Notes: generated by a model not told the origin, from the letters alone. Shown: positions 17,006 through 26,721, counted from the stretch's first letter. The stretch is 64,000 nucleotides of DNA from Nocardia sp. CC227C (GCF_030767025.1 NZ_JASITE010000010.1:124001-188000); one strand, 5' to 3'. Program-made: numbers and translations.

Positions 17006-19057
17006 TCACCAACCGGAGTTTCCGCGGACCGGAATGTTGACGAAGCTCGGACGATTCGGGTCCAGCTGCACATGCTGCGGCAGCAGGCCGGTGTCGATGA
17101 GCATCGGCAGAATCGGCAGGCCCTTCGGGAAGTTGCCCGCGAAGACGGAGACGCGCAGCCGGTGTCCGGGCTGAAGCACCGCCTCGGTGGCCGAGAGGGC
17201 GATATCGAGGGTGGTCACCTCGCCGGGCACCGCCAGCTCCCGCCTGTCGAGCGAGGTGTAGGCGCGCGGATCGGTGTAGTCGCCATTGGCCGAACGGCTG
17301 CTGCGGGATTCGTCGACCTGCCGCAGCGAGGCCATGAGCTGCCCCGAGGTCAGCACCGTGGAGGTGCCGTCGGGGGCGACGTCGTTGACGGTGACCGTCC
17401 AGTAGCCGTCGACCGAGTCCTGCACCGTATTCAGGTGCAGGGCGATCGGACCCGAGACGGTGGTGGCCTCGAGCACCGGCGCACTGGTGAAGGTGAGCGC
17501 ATTGCTCTCCGCGATCCGGGAGTCCTTGGCGCAGCCGTCGACGATGGACAGGAAGCCCGCGGTGGCCTGGGCGGCGTCGTTGGAGCAGATGGTGGTCAGC
17601 CCCGGGGAGACGGTCAGACGCGCGGTGTCGCCATTGGCCGAGCCGGTGAGCGAACCGTCGTAGACACTGTGGGCGGTACCGCTGATCTGCGACGACAGAT
17701 ACATGCGCCGGTGTTCGGCCCGCTCCGCGGCCGGTGCGGAATCACCGAAGCCGCCCTTGGTGATCCAGCCGCCGCCCTGCTGCTTGAGGGTCACCGGACC
17801 GTAGGCGTCGATGCCGTTGTCGATTCCCTTGAGCCACTTGTCGAACCACGCGCGCTGCAGCACGTCCAGGCGCGGCGGCTGTCCGGGACGGGAGCTCTCC
17901 GCACCGGAGGTGATGTGGTAGCTGTTGCCCATCATCAGCTGTTTCTGCCCCGGCGGCAGCGGAATCTCGTTGTAGATCTGGGATTCCGAGTAGGTGAACA
18001 GGTCGTGCCAGCCGCCGTAGACGAAGGTCGGCACCTGGATGCGGCTCGGATCACCCAGCCACGCACGGCGTTCCGGGGTGGTGTCGTCGAGCATGCGCAC
18101 CACGCGCGGGTCGAGATCCTCCATGCGCTGGCTGGTGTAGGCGGAGATCAACACGTCCAGATAGGTGAACGGATTGTTGATCCGGTCCCGCAGCCACTGC
18201 TCGTCGAAGCGCCCGTTGGCGATCGAGGCCAGGTCCGGCACCCACTTGAGGCCGTTGATGGCCGACAGCCAGAGCGGAATGAAGTTGAAGCCGAAGCCGC
18301 CGCCGGGTGCGAGCACGTCGTCGACGAGGTCGCTGCCGGGCACGATGGGGAAGATCGCCTGGAGTGCGGGCGGCTGCTGCTCGGCGGCCTGCACCTGGTT
18401 GATGGCCGAGTAGGAGATGCCGTTCATGCCGATGCGGCCGTTGGACCACGGCTGCTCGGACGCCCAGTCGATGACCTCGACGGTGTCACGCTGTTCGCGG
18501 TCGCGCAGCATATCCCATTCGCCCTGGGAGAAGCCGGTTCCGCGCACGTCCACGACGACCTGCGTGTACCCGGACTTGATGAGCTGGCGGTCCACGGTGA
18601 AGTTGCGGATCTGGCCGTTGCCCGCGGCATTGATCAGGTCGCCGAGCCCGGAGATCGGGGTGCCGGAGAGGTTGATCTGCCGGAAGAAGCCGAGCAGGGC
18701 GTCGGACAGGCCCGGGATGGACGCGGCGTGATCACCGAGGTTCGACACCAGCTTGGTGTAGGGCGTCAGGTTGACGACGGTCGGCGTCGGCTCGTCGATG
18801 GGCCGTCCCGAGGCGTCGGCCGGGCGGTAGACATTGCCCTTGAGGACGGTGCCGTCGCTCATGGTGATGGGCACGTCCCACTCGATGAAGACGTTCGGAT
18901 ACCGCTGCCCCGCATCGTGCTGCGCGGTCCAGGCGACTCCGGCGGCTCCGCCGTCGGGTCCGGTGGGGGCGGGAGCCGCCGCGGCGGTGATCCCGGTAAG
19001 AGGAACCAGGACCGCGGCGGCGACAGCCGCGACCGTGGCCCGTAGCGCGTGCTTCAT
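17006..19057 (-). CDS. Secreted CocE/NonD-family alpha/beta hydrolase, copy 2
   Basis: 683-aa paralogue of the downstream gene with the same layout: a signal peptide (ATVAAVAAAVLVPLTGITAAAA), catalytic Ser in GMNGISYSA (here Ser-Tyr-Ser-Ala instead of Ser-Tyr-Ser-Gly), Asp in YGGWHDLF, His in GNSYHITSG, and the C-terminal beta-rich domain. Long stretches match copy 1 closely, for example VVVDVRGTGFSQG and WFDKWLKGIDNGID. The Ala replacing Gly after the nucleophile may change the active-site turn. ATG 19057 is a clean start. Confidence 0.88.
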   Translation of the reverse strand: MKHALRATVAAVAAAVLVPLTGITAAAAPAPTGPDGGAAGVAWTAQHDAGQRYPNVFIEWDVPITMSDGTVLKGNVYRPADASGRPIDEPTPTVVNLTPYTKLVSNLGDHAASIPGLSDALLGFFRQINLSGTPISGLGDLINAAGNGQIRNFTVDRQLIKSGYTQVVVDVRGTGFSQGEWDMLRDREQRDTVEVIDWASEQPWSNGRIGMNGISYSAINQVQAAEQQPPALQAIFPIVPGSDLVDDVLAPGGGFGFNFIPLWLSAINGLKWVPDLASIANGRFDEQWLRDRINNPFTYLDVLISAYTSQRMEDLDPRVVRMLDDTTPERRAWLGDPSRIQVPTFVYGGWHDLFTYSESQIYNEIPLPPGQKQLMMGNSYHITSGAESSRPGQPPRLDVLQRAWFDKWLKGIDNGIDAYGPVTLKQQGGGWITKGGFGDSAPAAERAEHRRMYLSSQISGTAHSVYDGSLTGSANGDTARLTVSPGLTTICSNDAAQATAGFLSIVDGCAKDSRIAESNALTFTSAPVLEATTVSGPIALHLNTVQDSVDGYWTVTVNDVAPDGTSTVLTSGQLMASLRQVDESRSSRSANGDYTDPRAYTSLDRRELAVPGEVTTLDIALSATEAVLQPGHRLRVSVFAGNFPKGLPILPMLIDTGLLPQHVQLDPNRPSFVNIPVRGNSGW

Positions 19058-19357
19058 TGAACGTGATCTACCTCTCGACGTGGTCGAACGCGAGGGAGTT
19101 TAGCTACCGACAAGTAAGTTGCAAACCCCGGTTACCGTTACTCGATAAAACGGGCATTCCTGCGGTAAATAGAGTTCCGAGGTAGAGGCCCAAATACCCT
19201 ACGCGCGCGTAGTGAGATTTACGCCACATGCCATCAGTTGGCCCTGACCTGCACTAATGGTGTTTCAGAATGCACGAAAAGCGAAAAACGCGTTGCGACC
19301 GAATATTTCGGTCACAACGCGTCGAAAACCCGGCGGGTTCGCCGGACGAGCGAATCG
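19058..19357. other. 300-bp intergenic region between hydrolase copy 2 and gpm
   Basis: AT-richer than its surroundings; contains the hydrolase promoter region and the gpm terminator (19289-19321). No gene seen. Confidence 0.5.
19289..19321 (-). terminator. Rho-independent terminator of gpm
   Basis: Stem 19289-19303 with 19307-19321 (one internal mismatch), 3-nt loop, followed on the minus strand by a TTTTT run: the clearest intrinsic terminator in the window. Confidence 0.85.
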
Positions 19358-20095
19358 CTACTTCGCGCCCTGGTTCGCCACCGCGGCGGCCCCGGCGGCC
19401 GCGGCCTCCGGATCCAGGTATACGGCCGGGCCGACCGGACGCAGATTCTCGTCCAGCTCGTACTTCAGCGGAATGCCGGTGGGAATGTTCAGCCCCGCGA
19501 TGTCCTCGTCGGAGATGCCGTCCAGGTGCTTCACCAAAGCGCGCAGCGAATTACCGTGCGCGGCAACCAGAACCGTCTTACCGGCGAGGAGATCCTTGGA
19601 AATGGTGTCCTCCCAGTACGGCACCATGCGCGCCACGACATCCTTCAGGCATTCGGTCAGCGGCACCTCGATGCCGTCGTAGCGCGGGTCGCCGTCCTGG
19701 CTGTACTCGCTGCCCGGCTCGATGGGCGGCGGCGGGGTGTCGTAGCTGCGCCGCCAGAGCATGAACTGCTCGTTGCCGTACTGCTCCTTGATCTCCGCCT
19801 TGTTCTTGCCCTGCAACGCGCCGTAGTGGCGCTCGTTGAGCCGCCAGTCGCGGATGACCGGAATCCAGTGCCGGTCGCAGGCGTCCAGGGCGTTGTTCGC
19901 GGTGGAGATGGCGCGACGCAGCAGCGAGGTGTAGACGACATCCGGCAGGATGCCCTGCTCGGCCAGCAGTTCACCGGCGCGCTTGCCCTCGGCCACACCC
20001 TTGTCGGTCAGGCGCACGTCCACCCAGCCGGTGAACAGATTCAGGGCATTCCATTCGCTCTCGCCGTGGCGCAGCAATACCAGGGTGTACGTCAT
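19358..20095 (-). CDS. gpmA: 2,3-bisphosphoglycerate-dependent phosphoglycerate mutase
   Basis: 245-aa cofactor-dependent mutase interconverting 3- and 2-phosphoglycerate in glycolysis and gluconeogenesis. The catalytic histidine motif LLRHGESEWN is at residues 7-16, FTGWVDVRLTDKG follows, then ERHYGALQGKNKAE, and the second catalytic His is in VAAHGNSLRALVKHL. ATG 20095 follows GGGAGG. Corresponds to Rv0489 (gpm1). Confidence 0.96.
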   Translation of the reverse strand: MTYTLVLLRHGESEWNALNLFTGWVDVRLTDKGVAEGKRAGELLAEQGILPDVVYTSLLRRAISTANNALDACDRHWIPVIRDWRLNERHYGALQGKNKAEIKEQYGNEQFMLWRRSYDTPPPPIEPGSEYSQDGDPRYDGIEVPLTECLKDVVARMVPYWEDTISKDLLAGKTVLVAAHGNSLRALVKHLDGISDEDIAGLNIPTGIPLKYELDENLRPVGPAVYLDPEAAAAGAAAVANQGAK

Positions 20096-20277
20096 GGGGC
20101 CATCCTCCCACGTGCTGTTTCGTTCGCAATCGAGACCCTGCGGCGGCGAACCCGAACCCGCCGCCGCATCGCGCGAGACTTCCGAGGCCGTCCCAGCACG
20201 CCCGGGCGACTCGGTGCCGCGGGCGTGCGCCGCGTGCTGAGCGACGTGGACCCGCGGCCCGGAATCGTGCCTTCTCC

Positions 20278-21195
20278 TCAGAACGACAGGCAGTCGCCCG
20301 GGGCGTCCTCGGCGGCGTCGTAGGCCAGCAGGCCCGCGCCCGCGAGGGTGGCCTGGTCGGTGAGTTCCGAGGGCAGCACGTGCAGTCCGCGGGTGAAGGT
20401 GAGGCGGGCGCGGGCGGCCACGGTCTCGCGCAGCGGCCGCCACAGGTGCTCACCCGATTGCGCGAAGCCGCCGCCGACAACCACCAGGTCGGTGTCCAGC
20501 AGTGCGGCCGCCGAGGAGATGGCGACGCCCAGCGCGGTGCCCGCGCGGCGCAGTGCGGCGATGGCGATCTCGTCGCCCGCCCGCGCCGCGGTCGACAGTT
20601 CGATGCCGGTGCTGCCGGTCCAGCCCTGGCGGCGCGCCCACCGCACCGAGGACGGCCCGCTGGCCACCGCCTCCACGCAGCCGGAACCGCCGCAGGCGCA
20701 GGGTTCGTCACTGCCCGGCACGATGATGTGGCCGATGTGCCCGGCGTTTCCGGTGCGGCCGAACACGACTCGCCCATTGCTGATGACGCCGCCGCCGATC
20801 CCGGAGGAGACGGTCAGTGCCAGCACGTTCGGAATGCCGCGCGCCGCGCCGAACCGCTGTTCGGCCAGCACCAGGCAGACGCCGTCGATGGCGAAGCGAA
20901 CAATGGCGTCCGGGAACAGCTTCCGGACCGCCTTCTCCAGCTCGAACCCGTGCACCCATTCGGGGATATTGAGCGGACCGGTGGTGCCGGTGCGCACATC
21001 CACGGGCCCGGCCGCGCCGATGCCGACGGCGGTCACCTCGGCATCCCCGGCCACGCTCGACAGCAGTTCCCGGCAGGCGTCCCACACCTCGGTGCGCGGC
21101 ACCGGAATCCGCCGCACATCCTGTACGACCCCATCCGAATCCACCGTTCCGGCAGCGAATTTCGTCGCCCCGATATCCAGCGCCAGCATCACCAT
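20278..21195 (-). CDS. ROK-family sugar kinase (glucokinase-like)
   Basis: 305-aa ROK protein without an N-terminal DNA-binding domain, so a kinase rather than a repressor. ATP-binding motif ALDIGATKF is at the start; the zinc motif CACGGSGCVEA and the preceding GHIGH site, which binds sugar and zinc, are intact. It probably phosphorylates glucose or a related hexose. It starts 18 bp after the YbjN gene stop, suggesting an mshA-ybjN-ROK operon. It interrupts the M. tuberculosis-type gene order between ybjN and gpm. Confidence 0.88.
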   Translation of the reverse strand: MVMLALDIGATKFAAGTVDSDGVVQDVRRIPVPRTEVWDACRELLSSVAGDAEVTAVGIGAAGPVDVRTGTTGPLNIPEWVHGFELEKAVRKLFPDAIVRFAIDGVCLVLAEQRFGAARGIPNVLALTVSSGIGGGVISNGRVVFGRTGNAGHIGHIIVPGSDEPCACGGSGCVEAVASGPSSVRWARRQGWTGSTGIELSTAARAGDEIAIAALRRAGTALGVAISSAAALLDTDLVVVGGGFAQSGEHLWRPLRETVAARARLTFTRGLHVLPSELTDQATLAGAGLLAYDAAEDAPGDCLSF

Positions 21196-21213
21196 GATCG
21201 GCGACCCTACGTG

Positions 21214-21747
21214 TCAGGGCTGTTCGGTGTCGACGAGATGTTCGAAAGCGCGCAGGTTCTTCAGCGACTCCCCGCGCGAGACACGCCATTTCCATTCCCG
21301 GCGAATGGATTCGGCGAATCCGAGTTCGAGCAGCACATTGAAGTCGGCGTCGACGGCCTCGAGGATCTGTCCGAACCAGCGGTCCAGTTCGTCGGGAGTG
21401 ACGGCGTGCGTGGCCATCCGGCCGACCAGGTAGATATCGCCCAGATTGTCGAGGGTGTAGGCCACGCCGTAGAGGCGGCGATTGCGCCGCAGCATGAATT
21501 TGTAGACGCCCTCGTGGTTTTCGTCCGGCTTGCGGCAGACGAAGGTCTCCATCCGCACGCCGTGGTTGCCGACGGTGACGATGACATTGGTTTTGAGCTT
21601 GCGCTCACCCGGCAGCACCGCGACGAACATGTCCTCGCGTTCGCGCGAGTATTCGATCTCGCGCTCGCGCAGGGCGTCGTCGATGAGCCGGGCCGTGGCG
21701 AGCGCGGTCTCGGTCAGTTGCGCGGTCGGCAGGTTCGGGTCGCTCAT
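21214..21747 (-). CDS. YbjN-domain protein (Rv0487-like)
   Basis: 177-aa cytosolic protein of the YbjN type, related to type III secretion chaperone-like folds; function not established. Recognisable segments are MFVAVLPGERKLKTNVIVTVG and DLGDIYLVGRMATHAVTPDELD. ATG 21747 overlaps the mshA stop (ATGA), the usual mycobacterial arrangement. Confidence 0.85.
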   Translation of the reverse strand: MSDPNLPTAQLTETALATARLIDDALREREIEYSREREDMFVAVLPGERKLKTNVIVTVGNHGVRMETFVCRKPDENHEGVYKFMLRRNRRLYGVAYTLDNLGDIYLVGRMATHAVTPDELDRWFGQILEAVDADFNVLLELGFAESIRREWKWRVSRGESLKNLRAFEHLVDTEQP

Positions 21748-23111
21748 CGACGCACTGCTCCCATCCGGCGCCGCCACAGCGCCCGCGATCTGGCCTGATT
21801 GCTCTCCGTCGCCACCGTACTCCTGCGCATACGGGTGTCGCGGAATCCGGCCAGGGCGGCGGAGTAACTGTCCAGCAGACCGTCGGCGGTGTGCGCCCAG
21901 GAGAAGTTGGCGGCGTGCTCGACCGCCGCCGCGCCCATCTCGCGCAGGCGGGCGGGGGCGTCGAGCAGGGAGCGCAACGCGGCGGCCCAGTCGTCGGTGC
22001 GGTGGCCGGGGACGAGCAGGCCGGAGACGCCATCGCGCACGGCGGTGCCCAGGCCGCCCACCTCGGCGGCCAGCACGGGGGTGCCGCTGGCCTGCGCCTC
22101 GATGGCGACCAGGCCGAACGACTCGTTGTAGCTGGGGACGGCCACCAGATCGGCGGCCCGGTACACCTGCACGAGCCGGTGCGGGGGCTGCGGCGGCAGG
22201 AAGGTGACGCGGTCGGCGATGCCGAGATCGGCGGCCAGGTCGATGAGGGCGTCCGGGCGTTCCAGCCCGGTGCCGGAGGGGCCGCCCACGATCAGGACGC
22301 GCAGCGGGGTCGCCGGATCGTCGGCGAGCACGCGGGCGGCGGCGCGGACCAGCACGTCGGGGGCCTTGAGCGGCTGGATACGGCCGACGAAGGCGACAAT
22401 GCGCTCGTCCAGCGGCAGGCCGAGTTCGATGCGGGCGGCGGTGCGGTCGCCGGGGCGGTAGCGAGTGAGGTCCGCGCCCGGCAGCACCACATCGATGCGC
22501 TCGGGTTCCGCGCCGTAGAGCTGGACGAGTTCGCGGGCTTCCTCGCCGGTGTTGGCGACCAGGCGGTCGGCCTCGGCGACGATCTGCTTCTCGCCGATCT
22601 CCCGCGCGGCCGGTTCCGGGCAGTCGCCCTCGGCCAGGTGCAGGTTCTTCACGGCGGCGAGGGTGTGCGCGGTGTGCACCAGGGGCACCCGCCAGCGGTC
22701 CCGCGTCAGCCAGCCGACCTGGCCGGACAGCCAGTAGTGCGAGTGGATGAGGTCGTAGTGCCCGGGCTGGTGCCGCGCCTCGGTCCGCAGCACCTCGCCC
22801 GCGAACGGGCACAGCTGCGTGGGCAGATCGTGCTTGTCGAGCCCCTCGAACGGTCCGGCGACCACATGGCGCACCAGCACGCCCGGCGCGGCTTCGACCG
22901 CGGGTTCGTCGTTGGAGGAGGTGGCCCGGGTGAAGATCTCCACCTCGGTGCCGCGTTTGGCCAGCTCAATGGCGGTTTGCAGCACGTAGACGTTCATGCC
23001 ACCGGCATCGCCGGTGCCGGGTTGGGCGAGTGGCGAGGTATGCACCGACAGGACGGCAACCCGATTCGGCCGTAGGTCGCTACGTTGACTCACCACCCAC
23101 CCAGTGTGCAC
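21744..23111 (-). CDS. mshA: D-inositol-3-phosphate glycosyltransferase MshA
   Basis: GT4-family GT-B glycosyltransferase joining GlcNAc from UDP-GlcNAc to inositol 3-phosphate, the first step of mycothiol synthesis. The N-terminal half has the signature SVHTSPLAQPGTGDAGGMNVY; the C-terminal half has FVGRIQPLKAPDVL and the EX7E motif in ESFGLVAIEAQASG. 455 aa from GTG 23111; GTG 23096 and 23093 are alternative starts. Mycothiol itself is an actinobacterial marker. Confidence 0.95.
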   Translation of the reverse strand: MHTGWVVSQRSDLRPNRVAVLSVHTSPLAQPGTGDAGGMNVYVLQTAIELAKRGTEVEIFTRATSSNDEPAVEAAPGVLVRHVVAGPFEGLDKHDLPTQLCPFAGEVLRTEARHQPGHYDLIHSHYWLSGQVGWLTRDRWRVPLVHTAHTLAAVKNLHLAEGDCPEPAAREIGEKQIVAEADRLVANTGEEARELVQLYGAEPERIDVVLPGADLTRYRPGDRTAARIELGLPLDERIVAFVGRIQPLKAPDVLVRAAARVLADDPATPLRVLIVGGPSGTGLERPDALIDLAADLGIADRVTFLPPQPPHRLVQVYRAADLVAVPSYNESFGLVAIEAQASGTPVLAAEVGGLGTAVRDGVSGLLVPGHRTDDWAAALRSLLDAPARLREMGAAAVEHAANFSWAHTADGLLDSYSAALAGFRDTRMRRSTVATESNQARSRALWRRRMGAVRR

Positions 23112-23394
23112 GCGCGGGATGCGTGGTCGTACATGAGTTACCCCACCAAGTGACCGGGGTCACAAGGAAATTCGAGAAGGGTGGTTGACCGGACAGCGCG
23201 CGGCACAGGTGGCGCGACAGCCCGCCGGGCACGGGTCGCGGACGCGGACGCGAGCGGCCACGCACGGCCTGCGACCGGGCCGGATGCGCGACCGCACAGG
23301 GCCACTCGCGCACGGCTTTCCGACCTACCGCGACGTCGGCAGCGCATCGTCGAGCGGGCCAGCCCGAGCGGCAGTCCGCGCGCGCGGGATCGGG

Positions 23395-24219
23395 CTACGA
23401 GAGCCCCTCCACGAACTCGGTGACCTCGGCCGCGAACCGTTCCGGATCCTCCACGAACAGCCCGTGCTGCGCGTCGTCCCAGTAGGAGGTGCGGACGTTC
23501 GGGGCGGTCTCGGCGATGTAGCGGCCGCTCTCGACCGGCACCACCGGGTCGGCGGTGCCGTGCATGACGAAGACCGGGATGTCGAGGGTGCGCAGAGCGT
23601 CGGTGTTGTCGGTGGTGCGGTAGAAGAGGGCCTTGCGGACCCGTGGCAGGGTCGCCAGGCTGCCGCCGAACAGCCGCTGCGCGTCCTCGCCCTTGTCCCG
23701 TCCGGGCCCGGTGTTGGCATTGCCGAAGGCGGCGAAGCCGCGCATGGCGCGCCCGGCGCTCTCGTCGAAGACGTCCGGAATGGCCTTCTGCATGGCCGGG
23801 CCGGGTTCGGCCCCCGGGACGCCGCGGCCGATTCCGGCCAACGACCCGCTGTAGATCAGGCCCGCGACCGCGGCGGTGCCGTAGGTGGCGACGTAATCGG
23901 TCTGCACGATGCCGCCGTAGGACCAGCCGAGCAGCACCGCGTCCTGCTCGATGCCCTCGCCCGCCAGGACCGCGGCCACGTCGGCGGCCCAGTTCTTGGG
24001 GTTGTCGTAGCCGGTCTCCGGCGCACCGGAGTAGCCGTGGCCGCGCAGGTCCACGGCGATCACCCGGTACCGCTGCGCCAGCAGGTCACCGGCGCGCCCC
24101 CAGCAGCGCAGGTTTCCGGCCCATCCGTGCAGCAGCACCAGCGGCCGCGCGTCGTCCGGCCCCTCCGCCCGGTACACGATGGTCGTCCCGTCCGCGCTCA
24201 CCACTTCACGAATCGCCAT
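23395..24219 (-). CDS. Alpha/beta hydrolase (haloperoxidase/esterase-like)
   Basis: 274-aa cytosolic alpha/beta-hydrolase. Oxyanion motif LLHGWAGN, nucleophile Ser in GWSYGG, Asp in HGTADPVVP and His in DAQHGLFVE form the complete triad. Such proteins are commonly annotated as non-haem chloroperoxidase or esterase; the substrate is unknown. Divergent from the SDR gene with a 74-bp spacer. Confidence 0.85.
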   Translation of the reverse strand: MAIREVVSADGTTIVYRAEGPDDARPLVLLHGWAGNLRCWGRAGDLLAQRYRVIAVDLRGHGYSGAPETGYDNPKNWAADVAAVLAGEGIEQDAVLLGWSYGGIVQTDYVATYGTAAVAGLIYSGSLAGIGRGVPGAEPGPAMQKAIPDVFDESAGRAMRGFAAFGNANTGPGRDKGEDAQRLFGGSLATLPRVRKALFYRTTDNTDALRTLDIPVFVMHGTADPVVPVESGRYIAETAPNVRTSYWDDAQHGLFVEDPERFAAEVTEFVEGLS

Positions 24220-24293
24220 ACCCGTCAGGCTAAACCTTTCCGCGTGGAGCTACCGACCGGAATGTTTACGGTGGGGCGGCTTAAGCTCGCACC

Positions 24294-25031
24294 ATGAGCA
24301 GCACTCGCACCGCAGTCGTCACCGGAGCCAGCTCGGGCATCGGCGAGGCCACCGCCCGCGAACTCGCCACCCAGGGGTACCACGTGTACGTGGGCGCTCG
24401 CCGCGTCGAACGCCTGGAGAAACTGGCCGCGGAAATCGGTGGCACCGCCCTGCCCCTGGATGTCACCGACGAGGAATCGGTGCGCGCCTTCACCGAGGCG
24501 GTCGAATCCGTCGATGTGCTGGTCAACAATGCCGGTGGGGCGAAGGGTTTGGCGACCGTCGCGGCGGCGGATCTCGACGACTGGCGCTGGATGTGGGAAA
24601 CAAACGTACTCGGTACGCTGCGGATGACGAAGGCACTGCTGCCGAAACTCATTGCCTCGGGCGACGGGCTGATCGTCACGATAACCTCGGTGGCGGCCTT
24701 CCAGGCTTACGACAATGGTTCCGGCTACACCTCGGCCAAGCACGCGCAGGCGGTTCTGCACCGCACCTTGCGCGGGGAACTCCTCGGCCAGCCGGTCCGG
24801 CTCACCGAAATCGCGCCGGGCGCGGTGGAAACCGAGTTCTCCCTGGTCCGCTTCGACGGCGACGAGGAACGGGCCGCTGGTGTCTATCAAGGCATCGATC
24901 CCCTTGTCGCCCAGGACATCGCGGAGATCGTCGGTTTCGTGGCGTCGCGCCCGTCGCATGTGAATCTGGACCAGATCATCGTCAAGCCACGGGATCAGGC
25001 CGAGGCGGGCCGTTTCGCGCGCCGTTCCTGA
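24294..25031 (+). CDS. Short-chain dehydrogenase/reductase
   Basis: 245-aa classical SDR. Coenzyme-binding TGASSGIG at residues 10-17, NNAG motif, catalytic Ser in ITSVAAF and the YTSAKH catalytic Tyr-Lys. An Arg-Arg pair after beta 2 (GARRVERL) suggests NADP(H). Substrate unknown. Shares a divergent promoter region with the hydrolase. Confidence 0.88.
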   Translation: MSSTRTAVVTGASSGIGEATARELATQGYHVYVGARRVERLEKLAAEIGGTALPLDVTDEESVRAFTEAVESVDVLVNNAGGAKGLATVAAADLDDWRWMWETNVLGTLRMTKALLPKLIASGDGLIVTITSVAAFQAYDNGSGYTSAKHAQAVLHRTLRGELLGQPVRLTEIAPGAVETEFSLVRFDGDEERAAGVYQGIDPLVAQDIAEIVGFVASRPSHVNLDQIIVKPRDQAEAGRFARRS

Positions 25032-25071
25032 CACTCGACCGCCCGGAACACGAAAAGCCCCGAACGCGAAA

Positions 25072-25102
25072 GAGCCCGGAATCGTTCGCCGATTCCGGGC
25101 TC
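25072..25102. terminator. Bidirectional hairpin terminator between the SDR and small exported protein genes
   Basis: Perfect 13-bp inverted repeat (25072-25084 with 25090-25102), 5-nt loop, between convergent genes. Confidence 0.75.
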
Positions 25103-25192
25103 CGTTTCGATCCGCCGCCGCCTCGTCAGGCGGAAGCGGATTCCACGCTCTTTTCCGACCGCACCTCGTCAGGCCCGCCGGATTTCATTCGA

Positions 25193-25597
25193 TCAGGGCA
25201 GCACCTGCGGCACCGACTGCGGCGACACCGCGCCCACCAGCAGACCGATAATGGTGCCGGTCATCGCACCGTGCACCGCGCCGGCGAGCGCACAGGCGGG
25301 TGCGGCGACGCTGCCCGCACCGGGCACCAGCAGGCAGGCGGCGGCATTCGTCGCGGCCGAACCCACGGCACCGGCGGCCGCACCGGCGGCCGCGCCATTG
25401 GCCAGCGGATCGGAGTTCTGCGCACTCGGATCGGTGGCGATCTCGAGCGGAATTCCACCCGAAACCTGCTGCCCGGCAACCGGCTCCGGCGCAGCCGTCT
25501 CAGCCGACGCCACACCGGCTCCGGCGAAAATCGCGCTCACCGCGACCGCCCCGATAACAGCCTTGCGACCGGCATTCTTGAAAGCCCGACGGACCAT
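25193..25597 (-). CDS. Small exported Ala/Gly-rich protein
   Basis: 134-aa protein with a clear N-terminal signal peptide (basic KNAGRKAVIG, hydrophobic core, cleavage near ASAET). The mature part is Ala/Gly-rich with two cysteines and a hydrophobic C-terminal segment containing Gly-rich turns. Similar small secreted proteins are frequent in Nocardia; function unknown. ATG 25597. Confidence 0.75.
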   Translation of the reverse strand: MVRRAFKNAGRKAVIGAVAVSAIFAGAGVASAETAAPEPVAGQQVSGGIPLEIATDPSAQNSDPLANGAAAGAAAGAVGSAATNAAACLLVPGAGSVAAPACALAGAVHGAMTGTIIGLLVGAVSPQSVPQVLP

Positions 25598-25714
25598 GTT
25601 CTAACCCCGTTTCTCCCCGACTCCGAGTGCGAAATGCCTCGGTTTGTATTGAACGTCCAACTTCTATCGGAAGGGTCCGACAAGTTCAAACCTCTTCCAG
25701 TTCAATACGGGAAA

Positions 25715-25726
25715 GACCGATCGGTC
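25715..25726. promoter_or_regulatory. 12-bp palindrome in a divergent promoter region
   Basis: GACCGATCGGTC is a perfect palindrome between the divergent exported-protein and cyclase-family genes. It has TetR-operator-like shape, but no regulator gene is adjacent, so assignment is speculative. Confidence 0.3.
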
Positions 25727-25892
25727 GAGTACATGCTTCGAAAGCCTCTGCCCTGCACCGCAAATGGACAAACACACCAAACCCTGCCGGGCGAGTATGA
25801 CGAAGATCTCATTTATCCGGTCTGGCGAATGACTGTGTGGCGGAAGTGCAATGGTGCGTAGCGAATGTTCCACCCGCCTGAGAGAAGGAAGC

Positions 25893-26717
25893 ATGTGCTC
25901 ACCGCGGATTGTCCGCACCGCGCACGCGGCGGCCGACAACCCTCGGTTCAGTCGGCGCGCGTGGTTCGGTGCCGCGGGCGCGCTCGCCGCGGTTTCCGCG
26001 ATGGGTTCCGCACAGGCCGCGCCGAATCTTTCCGGTGGTGTGGTCGACCTGACGCACACGCTGTCACCGGAACTGCCCGTCTGGCCCGGGAATCCGCCAT
26101 TCATCTCCATTCCCGTGGCGTGGCACGAGAGTGGCGGATTCGGTCAGAACGCCTTGGCTTTCTGGGAACATACCGGCACCCACGTCGACGCGCCGCTGCA
26201 CCGAGTACGCGAAGCGGCATCGGTCGACCGCATCCCGGCCGCTGATCTGGTCGCTCCCCTGGTCGTCATCGATATCGCGTCGAAGGCATCGAGCGATCCC
26301 GATGCCGCACTGACGGTTTCCGATATCGAGACATGGGAGTCCCACCACGGCCGCATTCCCGATCGCGCCTTCGTGGCACTGCACTCGGGCTGGGAGCACC
26401 GGCTCGCCTCGCCCGGTGCATTCCTGAACCTGGATTCAGGAGGCCGCATGCACACCCCCGGATTCGCGACCGAGGCAGCCGAATTCCTGGTGTCGGACCG
26501 TTCGATTGTCGGCGCGGGCGTCGACACCCTGAGCCTGGACCCCGGCACGAGTCGCGACTTCGGCGCGCACACGGCCTTTCTCGGTGCGGGCCGCTACGGC
26601 GTCGAAATGCTCGCGAACCTCGCCCAGGTTCCGGCCTATGGCGCGACCGTCGTCATCGGCGCGCCCAAACACGCGGGTGGCACCGGCGGCCCCTGCCGCG
26701 TCCTGGCGCTGACCTGA
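25893..26717 (+). CDS. Exported cyclase-family protein (kynurenine formamidase-like)
   Basis: 274-aa protein of the cyclase/kynurenine-formamidase fold. The metal-binding signature HTGTHVDAPLH is intact and the N-terminal DLTHTLSPELPVWPG segment is typical. An SRRAWFGAAGALAAV signal suggests Tat export. ATG 25893 with GAAGGA upstream is preferred over the in-frame GTG at 25851. Likely hydrolyses an amide or lactone; substrate unknown. Confidence 0.8.
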   Translation: MCSPRIVRTAHAAADNPRFSRRAWFGAAGALAAVSAMGSAQAAPNLSGGVVDLTHTLSPELPVWPGNPPFISIPVAWHESGGFGQNALAFWEHTGTHVDAPLHRVREAASVDRIPAADLVAPLVVIDIASKASSDPDAALTVSDIETWESHHGRIPDRAFVALHSGWEHRLASPGAFLNLDSGGRMHTPGFATEAAEFLVSDRSIVGAGVDTLSLDPGTSRDFGAHTAFLGAGRYGVEMLANLAQVPAYGATVVIGAPKHAGGTGGPCRVLALT

Positions 26718-26721
26718 TGCG

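Noticed and set aside
15003..19045. Two plus-strand frames of more than 600 codons opposite the hydrolases
   Set aside because: Antisense shadows with Arg/His/Gly-rich composition; the minus-strand genes have signal peptides and catalytic motifs.
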